The notes below the pieces were generated by a model. It was not told where the DNA came from, searched no databases, and saw nothing but the letters and a program-made list of their open reading frames with translations. From an uncultured Bacteriovoracaceae bacterium (lineage in GTDB: Bacteria; Bdellovibrionota; Bacteriovoracia; Bacteriovoracales; Bacteriovoracaceae), in the NCBI GenBank assembly GCA_937923325.1, contig CAKZUQ010000012.1, positions 1 through 63,010 of the forward strand: a stretch of 63,010 nt of DNA, read 5' to 3'. Below, one piece after another: positions 56,006 to 63,010 of this stretch; the stretch's first letter is position 1, and each line of letters begins with the position of its first letter. The position numbers were made by a program, and so were the translations under genes.

Positions 56006-56692
56006 ATGAATTTAAAAAGAAATTTCTTAAATATCGTAGTTTTACTCTTCGCAACTCAGAGTTGTGCTAGTTGGGTAGAGTCTGCCAAAAAAATGATGGA
56101 TGGCGACGAGACCGAAAAGAAAAAAGAAGTAAAATGGGTATCTCAAAATCAATACAATGACTTATTGGTTAAATACAATACATTAAATGAAGAAAATCAA
56201 AAACTTAAAGAAGCTCAGTTAGCTCAAACTGAACCGATAGGTAATTATAACCAAATTGATGAACTCTCAAAATCTGTAGAATCTACTGATGCTATAGATG
56301 TATTTAAAGATGAAGATTTAGCTTCTAGTATGAAAGCAACATCTGCTAAAGGCTTAACTTCTTCTCTTGTTAGTTCGTATAGTAAAGCAATCATTTTAAA
56401 AGAAAATGGAAAGCTTAAAGATGCACTCGGAATTTTTCAAAAATTAGAAAAATCAAGTTCTAATCAAATCGTTGTTAGGGCCAGGTATCAAATTGCTCAA
56501 ATATATTATAACCAAAATCAATTTGATTTAGCTCTTCAGGTATATGAGTCAATAATTTTAAATAATAGCTTTTCTTCCATTGTATTAAAGGCATTGAATG
56601 GCGCAATTCTTTGCTCTAAAAGCTTAGGTCTTAAAGAAAAACAACTAAGATACAAATCTGTTTTAGAAGACTTTTTTGGGATGAATAGCTAG
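56006..56692 (+). CDS. TPR-containing lipoprotein
   Basis: The ATG at 56006 has GGAGG eight bases upstream and begins MNLKRNFLNIVVLLFATQSC, a lipoprotein signal, so 228 residues; an earlier ATG at 55976 lacks this. A charged coiled-coil-like stretch (about 45-75) is followed by two TPR-like repeats (ALGIFQKLEKSS and ALQVYESIILN). It could scaffold envelope assembly. It abuts the LysM gene, which starts at the very next base. Confidence 0.72.
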   Translation: MNLKRNFLNIVVLLFATQSCASWVESAKKMMDGDETEKKKEVKWVSQNQYNDLLVKYNTLNEENQKLKEAQLAQTEPIGNYNQIDELSKSVESTDAIDVFKDEDLASSMKATSAKGLTSSLVSSYSKAIILKENGKLKDALGIFQKLEKSSSNQIVVRARYQIAQIYYNQNQFDLALQVYESIILNNSFSSIVLKALNGAILCSKSLGLKEKQLRYKSVLEDFFGMNS

Positions 56693-58804
56693 GTGAAGAT
56701 ATTTAAATTACAAAATATATTTTTACTTGGAGCATTAGTTGTATACAATCATTCATACTCTCAAGAAAACTTTTCTGACGATTTAGTCTTAGATGATCCA
56801 GATGATATAAATTTGCTTCTAGAGGAATTTCCGAGTGAACAGTCGACTAAAAAGAAAAACTCTTCATTTCGTACCGAGCTTGTGGATGATTTAGATATAC
56901 TAAAGAGTGATTTAAAAGATATGCAGTTTGACTTACCTGAAGAGGATGAGTTGACAAAAAAAGTTGATGATATCAGCTCGTCGAAGTCTAGTAAGGTTCA
57001 AATTTCAAATGGGAAATCGAACAAAATTGATAAAGAGATACTTGATATTGGATTAGAAGAGACAAAACTATTAGAAATTGCGTCTAAAATGAAAGGGAGA
57101 ATCAAGAATTCAACTTGGAATGAAATAGCATCTCAAAGCTCACAAAGTTCATATACTGTTGTAAAGGGAGATTGGTTATGGAAGATTTCTCAACGTCTAT
57201 TCGGATCTGGATTTTATTACGCTAAAATTTGGTCTTTAAATCAATATATAACAAACCCTCATGAAATTGAGCCTAATATGGTTTTAATCTTTTCAACTGG
57301 ATCGGAATTAGAATTACCTAAAGTTTCAGTTCGAGAAACACAACGCGTTGCTAAGGGTGAGGATGCTAGTGACTCAGATGATGTATTTTCAAAATGGGGT
57401 TCAGATACAAAACCTAAGTGGATAGATAAAAGAAAACAGTTATTAAAAGATGGAGCATTTGTTCAATACTCAAGTGCAGACACTTTAGATGATTTAAAAG
57501 AGGTAAGTGATAAGGCCCTTGTTACAGAATATGAAGCTTATGACCCTCCTGCTGCAAATTTCAATTTTTCAATTCCATCTAGTGAGTATGACAAACTTGG
57601 TTTTGATAAAACTTTAAAGCAAGTTAGAGAGTTTAAAGAAGGATTTCATTTAAATACATTCTTATCTACTAATATTGTTCAAGATTTTGGAAAAGTTGTA
57701 GCTTCTATTGATGAGAAGTCAATGTTTACTAAATATGACAGTATTTATGTGAAGTTCGATGAGGATATAGACGTTAATATTGGAGATAAGTTTTCAATTT
57801 ATAAGGCTGAGGGAAAAAGAAGTAGTATTAACTCTGACCGAGAAGGATATAAGTATACTATTTTGGGTAGTATTCAAATTGTTAGGCAGCATTCAAATCG
57901 TTGGGAGTGTGAGGTAATCTCTTCATCAGAACCAATAAATAGAGAGGATAGACTAACTGTTTACACTCCTCAGATAGAAAGAATTACAACAACTTTTAAT
58001 AATAGGCTTATAGAATCTATTATTATGTCCTCTTATAATAATCTTCAAGAATATGCATCCTATGGAGATGTAGTTTATCTTGATAGGGGAAGAGCTGATG
58101 GTGTCGAAATAGGTAATGTTTTTGAGGCTTATGGATTTAAAGATAGAGGAACAAAAGAGAAAATTACTAATAATCCGACATACAAAAATGGAGAGTTAAC
58201 TATCATTTCGATCACAGATAACTTTTCAACCGCATTGGTTACTCTTTCAAAGAGAGACTTTAGAATAGGTGACATTGCTATAACGAAGACAAAAAAATCT
58301 GCTTTAAGAGACTATAAGGTAAAGGGAAGACTAGGTAAGGCAACAAGTAACCTTGATTTAGATTCTTTAGATGAGTTGGATGTAGAGCTTAATCTAGATA
58401 ATTTAAATGATGATCTTTTAGATAAGGCAGATCAAATAAAATTTACAGAAGATGAACTCGCTGAGCTTGAAAGGCAAGAAAGAGAAAAATCAATCATCTC
58501 AGACTCTGAAAAAGACTTAAAAGCTCTAGAGAGGCTAGAGAAAGAAATTACTACGGCAGAAGCAATGTTAAATGAAGCTAGGCTTGATGAAGATAAACTT
58601 CTTGAAAATGAGAGTTTAGACCGTCTAGAGAAAAAAGTTGACGCTGAATATGAAGAGTCTTTAGAAGAGCTAGAAGAAAACTTTGGAAAGCTTTATTTAG
58701 ACGAAGAATTGAATGATAAAGAAAACCCATATGGACTAACAGAGTTCGATATCGAAGAAATTGATGAATTATTAAACATTGAAGGCGAACTTGGAAAAGA
58801 GTAA
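56693..58804 (+). CDS. Secreted LysM-domain protein
   Basis: The 703-residue protein starts at GTG with a signal peptide (cleavage near SYSQ, residue 23). An acidic stretch leads to one LysM domain (about 152-200, SYTVVKGDWLWKISQRLFG, then NPHEIEPNMVLIF) that should bind peptidoglycan. The middle (about 290-540) is beta-rich, and the C-terminal 150 residues are an acidic coiled coil (LERQEREKSI and similar). It likely anchors or spaces parts of the envelope. Its end overlaps the PopT-like gene. Confidence 0.8.
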   Translation: MKIFKLQNIFLLGALVVYNHSYSQENFSDDLVLDDPDDINLLLEEFPSEQSTKKKNSSFRTELVDDLDILKSDLKDMQFDLPEEDELTKKVDDISSSKSSKVQISNGKSNKIDKEILDIGLEETKLLEIASKMKGRIKNSTWNEIASQSSQSSYTVVKGDWLWKISQRLFGSGFYYAKIWSLNQYITNPHEIEPNMVLIFSTGSELELPKVSVRETQRVAKGEDASDSDDVFSKWGSDTKPKWIDKRKQLLKDGAFVQYSSADTLDDLKEVSDKALVTEYEAYDPPAANFNFSIPSSEYDKLGFDKTLKQVREFKEGFHLNTFLSTNIVQDFGKVVASIDEKSMFTKYDSIYVKFDEDIDVNIGDKFSIYKAEGKRSSINSDREGYKYTILGSIQIVRQHSNRWECEVISSSEPINREDRLTVYTPQIERITTTFNNRLIESIIMSSYNNLQEYASYGDVVYLDRGRADGVEIGNVFEAYGFKDRGTKEKITNNPTYKNGELTIISITDNFSTALVTLSKRDFRIGDIAITKTKKSALRDYKVKGRLGKATSNLDLDSLDELDVELNLDNLNDDLLDKADQIKFTEDELAELERQEREKSIISDSEKDLKALERLEKEITTAEAMLNEARLDEDKLLENESLDRLEKKVDAEYEESLEELEENFGKLYLDEELNDKENPYGLTEFDIEEIDELLNIEGELGKE

Positions 58805-59717
58805 GTTTGTAAGTCTTTATTTAAAGGGGTTTGCCATGGGAGTGGCAGACATCGTTCCGGGAGTTTCTGGTGGGACGATTGCATTCATTACTGGTATATA
58901 TGAGAAGTTAATTAGTACTATTAGTTCTTTTGATCAAAACTTTTTTAAAAGAATCTTAAGTTTTAAGTTTAAAGAAGCTTTTAGCACAATAGACTATAAA
59001 TTTCTTTTAAACTTATTCTTAGGAATCATATCTGCAATCCTTTTAACTTCTAGGGTTGTACATTTCTTATTGGATAACTACTCTATATATACTTGGTCAT
59101 TTTTCTTTGGGTTAATACTCTCATCAATACTCTTTCTTTTAAAAAAAGTTAAAGATATAAAGTCGGCTAAGGCTCTTAGTTCCCTTTTAGTGGGAGCAGC
59201 TTTTGGTTATCTGATTGTTAGTTTAAATCCTGCTCAAACACCTGAGACTATACCTTTTATTTTTATTTCTGGAATGATTGCTATATGTGCAATGATTTTA
59301 CCCGGAGTTAGTGGTTCATTTTTACTTTTAGTTATGGGCAAATATAGTTTTATAACTGGAGCTTTAAAGAATCCACTTCTTATTGATAACTTCATAACAG
59401 TTATAACTTTTTGTTGTGGGTGTCTTTTGGGACTTGTATCATTTTCTAAATTTATAAAGTGGAGCTTAAAGAAGCATTATAATGTAATGATGGCTCTTTT
59501 AACTGGTTTTATGATTGGAAGCTTACAAAAGGTATGGCCTTGGAAGATTACTTTAAAAACAGTAACTATTCGAGAGAAGGTACATATCTTGGAGGAAGCA
59601 AACTTTTTACCAAGTTTAAATAGTGAGGCCTTTGTGGCATTTACCTTTATGTTCATAGGGTTTATACTAGTTCAAATATTAGAAAGATCTAACAGGGGTG
59701 TTAGCTCAGCTGGATAG
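58791..59717 (+). CDS. DUF368/PopT-like undecaprenyl phosphate translocase
   Basis: The protein of about 308 residues has about eight membrane helices and the DUF368 hallmark GVADIVPGVSGGTIAFITGIYE at the N-terminus, with a second ICAMILPGVSGSFLLLVMGKY in the middle, giving two inverted repeats. PopT proteins return undecaprenyl phosphate to the cytosolic face for cell-wall synthesis. The TTG at 58791 has AAGG five bases upstream; the frame extends to a TTG at 58779. Both lie inside the LysM gene. Its stop codon lies inside the tRNA gene that follows. Confidence 0.88.
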   Translation: MEKSKFVSLYLKGFAMGVADIVPGVSGGTIAFITGIYEKLISTISSFDQNFFKRILSFKFKEAFSTIDYKFLLNLFLGIISAILLTSRVVHFLLDNYSIYTWSFFFGLILSSILFLLKKVKDIKSAKALSSLLVGAAFGYLIVSLNPAQTPETIPFIFISGMIAICAMILPGVSGSFLLLVMGKYSFITGALKNPLLIDNFITVITFCCGCLLGLVSFSKFIKWSLKKHYNVMMALLTGFMIGSLQKVWPWKITLKTVTIREKVHILEEANFLPSLNSEAFVAFTFMFIGFILVQILERSNRGVSSAG

Positions 59718-59771
59718 AGTAGTTGGCTTCGAACCAATTGGTCGGGGGTTCGAATCCCTCACACCCCGCCA
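59695..59771 (+). tRNA. tRNA-Arg (anticodon UCG)
   Basis: The 77-base cloverleaf closes well: acceptor GGGGTGT with ACACCCC, D-stem GCTC/GAGT, anticodon stem GTTGG/CCAAT with loop CTTCGAA and T-stem GGGGG/CCCTC around TTCGAAT. The anticodon TCG decodes CGA (arginine). The CCA tail is encoded. Its first 23 bases overlap the end of the PopT-like coding frame. Confidence 0.95.
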
Positions 59772-59931
59772 TTTACTAAACCATCTCTCAGGACGCACAC
59801 AGTTGTCTATTTTGTAGACACCATATTCATTTTTACAATCTCGGTAGTAAGAAATCATAAAGTCTGGGATAATCTACTCAATAGAAGATTATTTAACATT
59901 AGCTTTGTAATTAAAGACTCAGGAGAAAATT

Positions 59932-60246
59932 ATGAAAAAACTATTAATTGGATTGTTAACATTAGGAAGCTTATCAGTCTTAGCAAATGATATTGTTGAG
60001 TTAGGTGAAGCTTCTAGAGTTGTAAAAAAGAAAATAGAGAACTCTGAATTAGTGTATTATGGCATTGTATGTCCACAATTAGTAATACCTGGGGGGTACT
60101 ATGCTTATCAACAACAAAATATCTCATTTCAACAGTGTTACTCATGTGATCAAGATTACTCTGTCTCTGTAGATAAGGTTAGTTATGCTGACTTTGATGA
60201 AGTTGTAAGTGTTGATGGTACTAATTATAAGTGTATTAAAGATTAA
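59932..60246 (+). CDS. Small secreted protein of unknown function
   Basis: The 104-residue product has a signal peptide (MKKLLIGLLTLGSLSVLA) and a good AGGAGA ribosome site. The mature 86 residues contain four cysteines (IVCPQL, QQCYSC, YKCIKD), suitable for two disulfides. I recognise no family. A terminator follows about 40 bp downstream. Confidence 0.65.
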   Translation: MKKLLIGLLTLGSLSVLANDIVELGEASRVVKKKIENSELVYYGIVCPQLVIPGGYYAYQQQNISFQQCYSCDQDYSVSVDKVSYADFDEVVSVDGTNYKCIKD

Positions 60247-60286
60247 GAGATTGATTAACTATCAATTAGAAAAGTACAGAATATAT

Positions 60287-60313
60287 AGCCACGGCTTTGC
60301 TAGTGGCTTTTTT
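60287..60313 (+). terminator. Terminator after the small secreted gene
   Basis: AGCCAC (60287-60292) and GTGGCT (60303-60308) form a 6-bp GC-rich stem with a ten-base loop, followed by a run of T residues on the plus strand. Confidence 0.85.
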
Positions 60314-60349
60314 GTTTTCGTATAGAAAAGTGAGTTTTAAATTACTTAA

Positions 60350-60526
60350 AAATTCGATCATAGCTTAAGTCTAGGGGGGAACCTTTATAAAAATCTTCTT
60401 TACTCTTACGGTTTCGGCTATAGTCATATGTTTTCTAAAAATCATCATCTAAATGGCGTTAGCATAGATAAAAAAGAGATAGCTGACACTGTAAACTTAA
60501 GTCTTGGGTTGGGCTATCGGTTCTAG
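60350..60526 (+). pseudogene. 3' remnant of an outer-membrane beta-barrel gene
   Basis: A 58-codon open frame without a start reads through DHSLSLGGNLYKN, LLYSYGFGYSHMFSKNHHL and finally NLSLGLGYRF before the stop. The alternating strand pattern and the terminal aromatic residue are the mark of a beta-barrel C-terminus. Upstream of 60350 the frame is closed by TAA and no N-terminal part is visible. It is therefore a decayed gene end. Its last 30 bases overlap the end of the convergent minus-strand gene. Confidence 0.7.
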
Positions 60527-61114
60527 TCGGTTATCTCTTATTCTCCATTCCTTAGAACGTTCTAAAGACCTAGGGTCTTCTACAAACTTTTTAAACCATT
60601 CTATGGCCATATCTGGTGGAAGCCATGACTTGGATTTTGGTATTTTCTTATAAGATTTAAAGCAATGTTCGCGGTATGAAGAAGGTGTGTTTTTAGCAAC
60701 CCAACTCTCATATTGAATTAACCATTCTGCAAACCTTCTACACGAAACTTCAACTTCACTGATAGGGTGGGTATGGATAAGCTCCTTATCGTAAATACCT
60801 GGTTGAGGAGGAGATGAATCTTTATATAGCCAACATCGACGAAATTGACGTGTAAATAAGAAGCTTAGTTTATCTTCTGAATAACGACCGACACAAAGTT
60901 GGTGTAGTTCGATTATATCATTATTAAATTGCATTCTATAGCAACTCTTGCTGCCTTTTCCTTCTGAAAGATTTTTTTCTAATCCAAACTCACAAAGAAG
61001 ATTGTTCTTGGGATATACAACATCACACCCCCAAAAATAGAGCTGTTGTCCTAATGCATTCTTGAAGTCATTAATGAGGCCTAAAGGGCTTGAATTGGTA
61101 GTCTTTTGAATCAT
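60497..61114 (-). CDS. Protein of unknown function
   Basis: The 205-residue soluble protein has no signal peptide. It is aromatic- and tryptophan-rich, with FWGCDVVYPKNNLLCEFG near the N-terminus, SCYRM, ELHQLCVGRY, and a C-terminal WLPPDMAIEWFKKF block. Base composition looks slightly richer in G+C than its neighbours. I cannot assign a family. A 7-bp-arm palindrome lies 30 bp upstream of its start. The 3' end overlaps a beta-barrel remnant. Confidence 0.6.
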   Translation of the reverse strand: MIQKTTNSSPLGLINDFKNALGQQLYFWGCDVVYPKNNLLCEFGLEKNLSEGKGSKSCYRMQFNNDIIELHQLCVGRYSEDKLSFLFTRQFRRCWLYKDSSPPQPGIYDKELIHTHPISEVEVSCRRFAEWLIQYESWVAKNTPSSYREHCFKSYKKIPKSKSWLPPDMAIEWFKKFVEDPRSLERSKEWRIRDNRLEPIAQPKT

Positions 61115-61433
61115 TAATTTTTAACCTAAGTAAGAAAAATTGTAGTTTGATGTATCAAACAAGCTTTTATTATGTCAATTTTGAATATGATCTACAAAAA
61201 TATTATGTAAATAATGTCTATCGCTATAAAGCATACTCAATTTCTTTTATTTAAGACCATAAGAGTTGGCAGATAAACTCTTTAGTGAGTCTTATTGCAC
61301 TCATTGTTATGGCACTTACATCTTAATTTTTATGTGAAACTCATGACTTAGTTCTCAATACTAATACTCTAACTTTATGAGGGAAGAAGGTGATATTCTT
61401 TGCGCAATAAAATAAAAAAACATCGAGGATCTT
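61115..61433. other. Intergenic divergent region
   Basis: No gene is supported here. Besides the palindrome at 61145-61160 I see only AT-rich sequence; a GAGGATC ribosome site precedes the PilZ gene at its right end. Confidence 0.5.
61145..61160. promoter_or_regulatory. Operator-like palindrome
   Basis: GTTTGATGTATCAAAC is a near-perfect palindrome with two 7-base arms around GT. It lies about 30 bp before the start of the minus-strand gene at 61114, a usual place for a repressor site. The binding protein is unknown. Confidence 0.45.
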
Positions 61434-62507
61434 ATGAGAAATCTAGTGATTGGCGAGAGTATTTGTACCTTAAATGACACCCATACAATTTTTGACTTGT
61501 ACCAAGGTTTAGTTCATCTAAGTGAAAATGATGTAAAGTCTGTTGTCATAAATGTCCCTGATGAAATCTTAAAAGAAATGGATATTTTAGCGATATTAAA
61601 TCTTCTTAAAACTAAAAAGATACCAAGCTTAATAATAAGTAATAAAGAAGAGTTTAAGGTCTTTAAAAGGTTCGACTATATTTGTGTTATTTCTACTGAT
61701 GCTAGTTACGAATATATATATAACAGACATATAGAAGTGTTAGATTATAAATCTTTACTAAATCAGCTTTCAGTAATATCAAGTCAAAAAAGAACAATAC
61801 CTTTCTATTTATTGGGATCTCTATTGCTGTTAGAGCCTTTAATTAAGATCTTTTACTTTAAGTATAATACAGGCTTTAGTTTTGATACTGTATTTACAAC
61901 TATTCTAAGTTTAGATGATCCTTTGAAAATTTTTGAATTTTGGTTTTTGTTTCCAATTGCAGGAATTGCTTTATTTCGAAGTTCTGCATATAGTCTATTT
62001 ATATTTTGTGGTGTTTATTTTTATTCTATGTATAACTTTTTTACTTATGAGAAATTTTCTTGGCCATATGTTCAAGAAACACCTCACTTGAGTGCAAACC
62101 TCTTACTTTTATTTAACTCCGCTTTGTTAATCTATTTTTTAATTCCTGAAAACTTAAAACCTTTTTCAAATAAAACTAAGATGGCGTTTAGAAAGAATGA
62201 AAGGATGAGTACAATGTTTGATTCCATTCTAAAGTCTGATAAAACGCATTTAGCGGCGACGGTTGTTAATATTTCTAGTTCAGGTGTTATGATCTCTGTG
62301 CAAGAGGAGCTTTCTAAAAATCGATACATGGAACTTATAGTAGGTTCTTCTGCAATTAAATGTGAGCTTGTTAGAGAGGTTAACTCATTAAAAAGTAATG
62401 TCTTTAACTATGGTCTTAAATTTGTTTTTAGAGATAAAGAAGAGAAGAGATATTTAAAAGATTATATCTCAAGCTTAAATATGAAGGGAAGAGGGTTATC
62501 GGCTTAA
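61434..62507 (+). CDS. Membrane protein with C-terminal PilZ domain
   Basis: The 357-residue protein has an N-terminal cytosolic part (about 1-118), three to five membrane helices between about 120 and 245 (TIPFYLLGSLLLLEPLIKIFYF, FEFWFLFPIAGIALF, LSANLLLLFNSALLIYFL), and a PilZ-like domain at about 255-350 with VVNISSSGVMI ('D.S..G' position) and a late GLKFVF. PilZ domains bind cyclic di-GMP; the leading RxxxR is only partly seen in RKNERM. Its GAGGATC ribosome site is good. The end overlaps pdxH by 4 bases. Confidence 0.75.
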   Translation: MRNLVIGESICTLNDTHTIFDLYQGLVHLSENDVKSVVINVPDEILKEMDILAILNLLKTKKIPSLIISNKEEFKVFKRFDYICVISTDASYEYIYNRHIEVLDYKSLLNQLSVISSQKRTIPFYLLGSLLLLEPLIKIFYFKYNTGFSFDTVFTTILSLDDPLKIFEFWFLFPIAGIALFRSSAYSLFIFCGVYFYSMYNFFTYEKFSWPYVQETPHLSANLLLLFNSALLIYFLIPENLKPFSNKTKMAFRKNERMSTMFDSILKSDKTHLAATVVNISSSGVMISVQEELSKNRYMELIVGSSAIKCELVREVNSLKSNVFNYGLKFVFRDKEEKRYLKDYISSLNMKGRGLSA

Positions 62508-63010
62508 GGCGCGAGTCTCGAAATTTTCCACTTTCCATCATTCTTTTCGTATATGAAGCGATCATGTAATCGATTTGGTCTTCCCTGCCAAAACTCACAA
62601 GATATAATTTCTAATAAATATCCTCCCCAAAACTGAGGACATTTAATTTCATCATCTGATAACTTAACTTCATTGACTTTCATCACAAGATCTTCTTTTG
62701 TGATTTTTTCACTTTGAGGAGACGCAATTGCATTTATTTGGCTGTCAATTGATCTTGAGAGGAAATATTTATTTGATTCTTCATATGTGAGTTTTGTTGC
62801 TTTTGTAAGAATTCTTACCTGTCGGTCAGCTTCTTTCCAAAAAAAGTTAACATAGGCTAAGTCATTCGTAGATATTTGCTGAGCTTTTGCGCTATTGTAG
62901 TTTGTAAAAAAAGTCAGACCTTCCTCACATATATCTTTAATAAGAACAATACGTGAGTATGGAACACCATTTTTATCTGAGGTAGAAAGAGTAACAGCAT
63001 TAGGATAAGG
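62504..63010 (-). CDS. pdxH: Pyridoxamine 5'-phosphate oxidase (N-terminus beyond the window)
   Basis: The visible 168 codons begin at the right window edge and run to a stop at 62504. Motifs are PYPNAVTLSTSDKNGVPYSR, LTFFTNYNSAKAQQIS, VNFFWKEADRQVRI, SRSIDSQINAIASPQS and the C-terminal FWGGYLLEIISCEFWQGRPN with RLHDR and ISRLAP. The enzyme uses FMN to oxidise pyridoxamine or pyridoxine phosphate to pyridoxal phosphate, the cofactor of the glyA and alr products in this window. About 40 N-terminal residues are missing because of the window edge, not mutation. Confidence 0.95.
   Translation of the reverse strand, partial: PYPNAVTLSTSDKNGVPYSRIVLIKDICEEGLTFFTNYNSAKAQQISTNDLAYVNFFWKEADRQVRILTKATKLTYEESNKYFLSRSIDSQINAIASPQSEKITKEDLVMKVNEVKLSDDEIKCPQFWGGYLLEIISCEFWQGRPNRLHDRFIYEKNDGKWKISRLAP

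Overview
The window is AT-rich (roughly one third G+C by eye) and gene-dense, with overlapping start/stop codons and many short secreted, lipoprotein and outer-membrane proteins. It has a Gram-negative envelope gene set (Mla lipid transport, LptE-like and PopT-like proteins), a complete sodium-pumping NADH:quinone reductase and many extracellular hydrolases. This fits a marine predatory or predator-related bacterium of the Bacteriovorax/Halobacteriovorax type (Bdellovibrionota). That placement is inferred from gene content and style; no marker gene such as 16S rRNA is present.

Layout. 1-2700: a small secreted protein, two gene remnants, and a HipB/HipA toxin-antitoxin cassette whose promoter carries four evenly phased 20-bp palindromes. 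2710-10200 (minus strand): yceD-rpmF, a strong terminator, then fabH-fabD-fabG-acpP, a second terminator, fabF-glyA, a Kazal-domain lipoprotein and a glycerophosphodiester phosphodiesterase. 10264-19904 (mostly plus): shikimate kinase, a predicted regulator, alanine racemase, the MlaE-MlaF-MlaD lipid transport genes, a GYF-like membrane protein, a TrmN6-like methyltransferase, then DciA-like, LptE-like and HolA-like genes. 20053-33076: a secreted caspase-like protein, two large secreted proteins of possible TULIP fold, a methyltransferase, protoporphyrinogen oxidase, a CGFS glutaredoxin/BolA pair, an exonuclease-helicase of the DinG family and a secreted HEVGH metalloprotease.

33331-40848: nqrABCDEF, then a 530-bp gap, then apbE and nqrM, which flavinylate and mature the same complex. 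The gap holds two convergent, very short hydrophobic reading frames with good ribosome sites. The plus-strand one has its start and ribosome site sequestered by a long inverted repeat, an architecture resembling type I toxin messages. 40855-50236: an AlkC-like alkylation repair protein, a membrane-anchored glutamate-synthase-like protein and a three-gene minus-strand unit. That unit encodes a 1236-residue circularly permuted ATP-grasp protein ending in an HExxH peptidase-like domain, a 681-residue membrane protein and a beta-barrel. It faces an orphan OmpR-type response regulator and is the best candidate here for an undescribed system.

50459-63010: outer-membrane protein, lipoprotein, lipase, glyoxalase-II-like hydrolase, Bcp peroxiredoxin, a TPR-lipoprotein/LysM/PopT-like envelope cluster, tRNA-Arg(UCG) overlapping the end of the PopT-like gene, a secreted small protein, a beta-barrel gene remnant, an unknown conserved-looking protein, a PilZ membrane protein and the 3' part of pdxH, cut by the window edge.

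All functions are read from sequence motifs by eye; no database search was run. Starts were adjusted where a ribosome site clearly favoured an internal codon.
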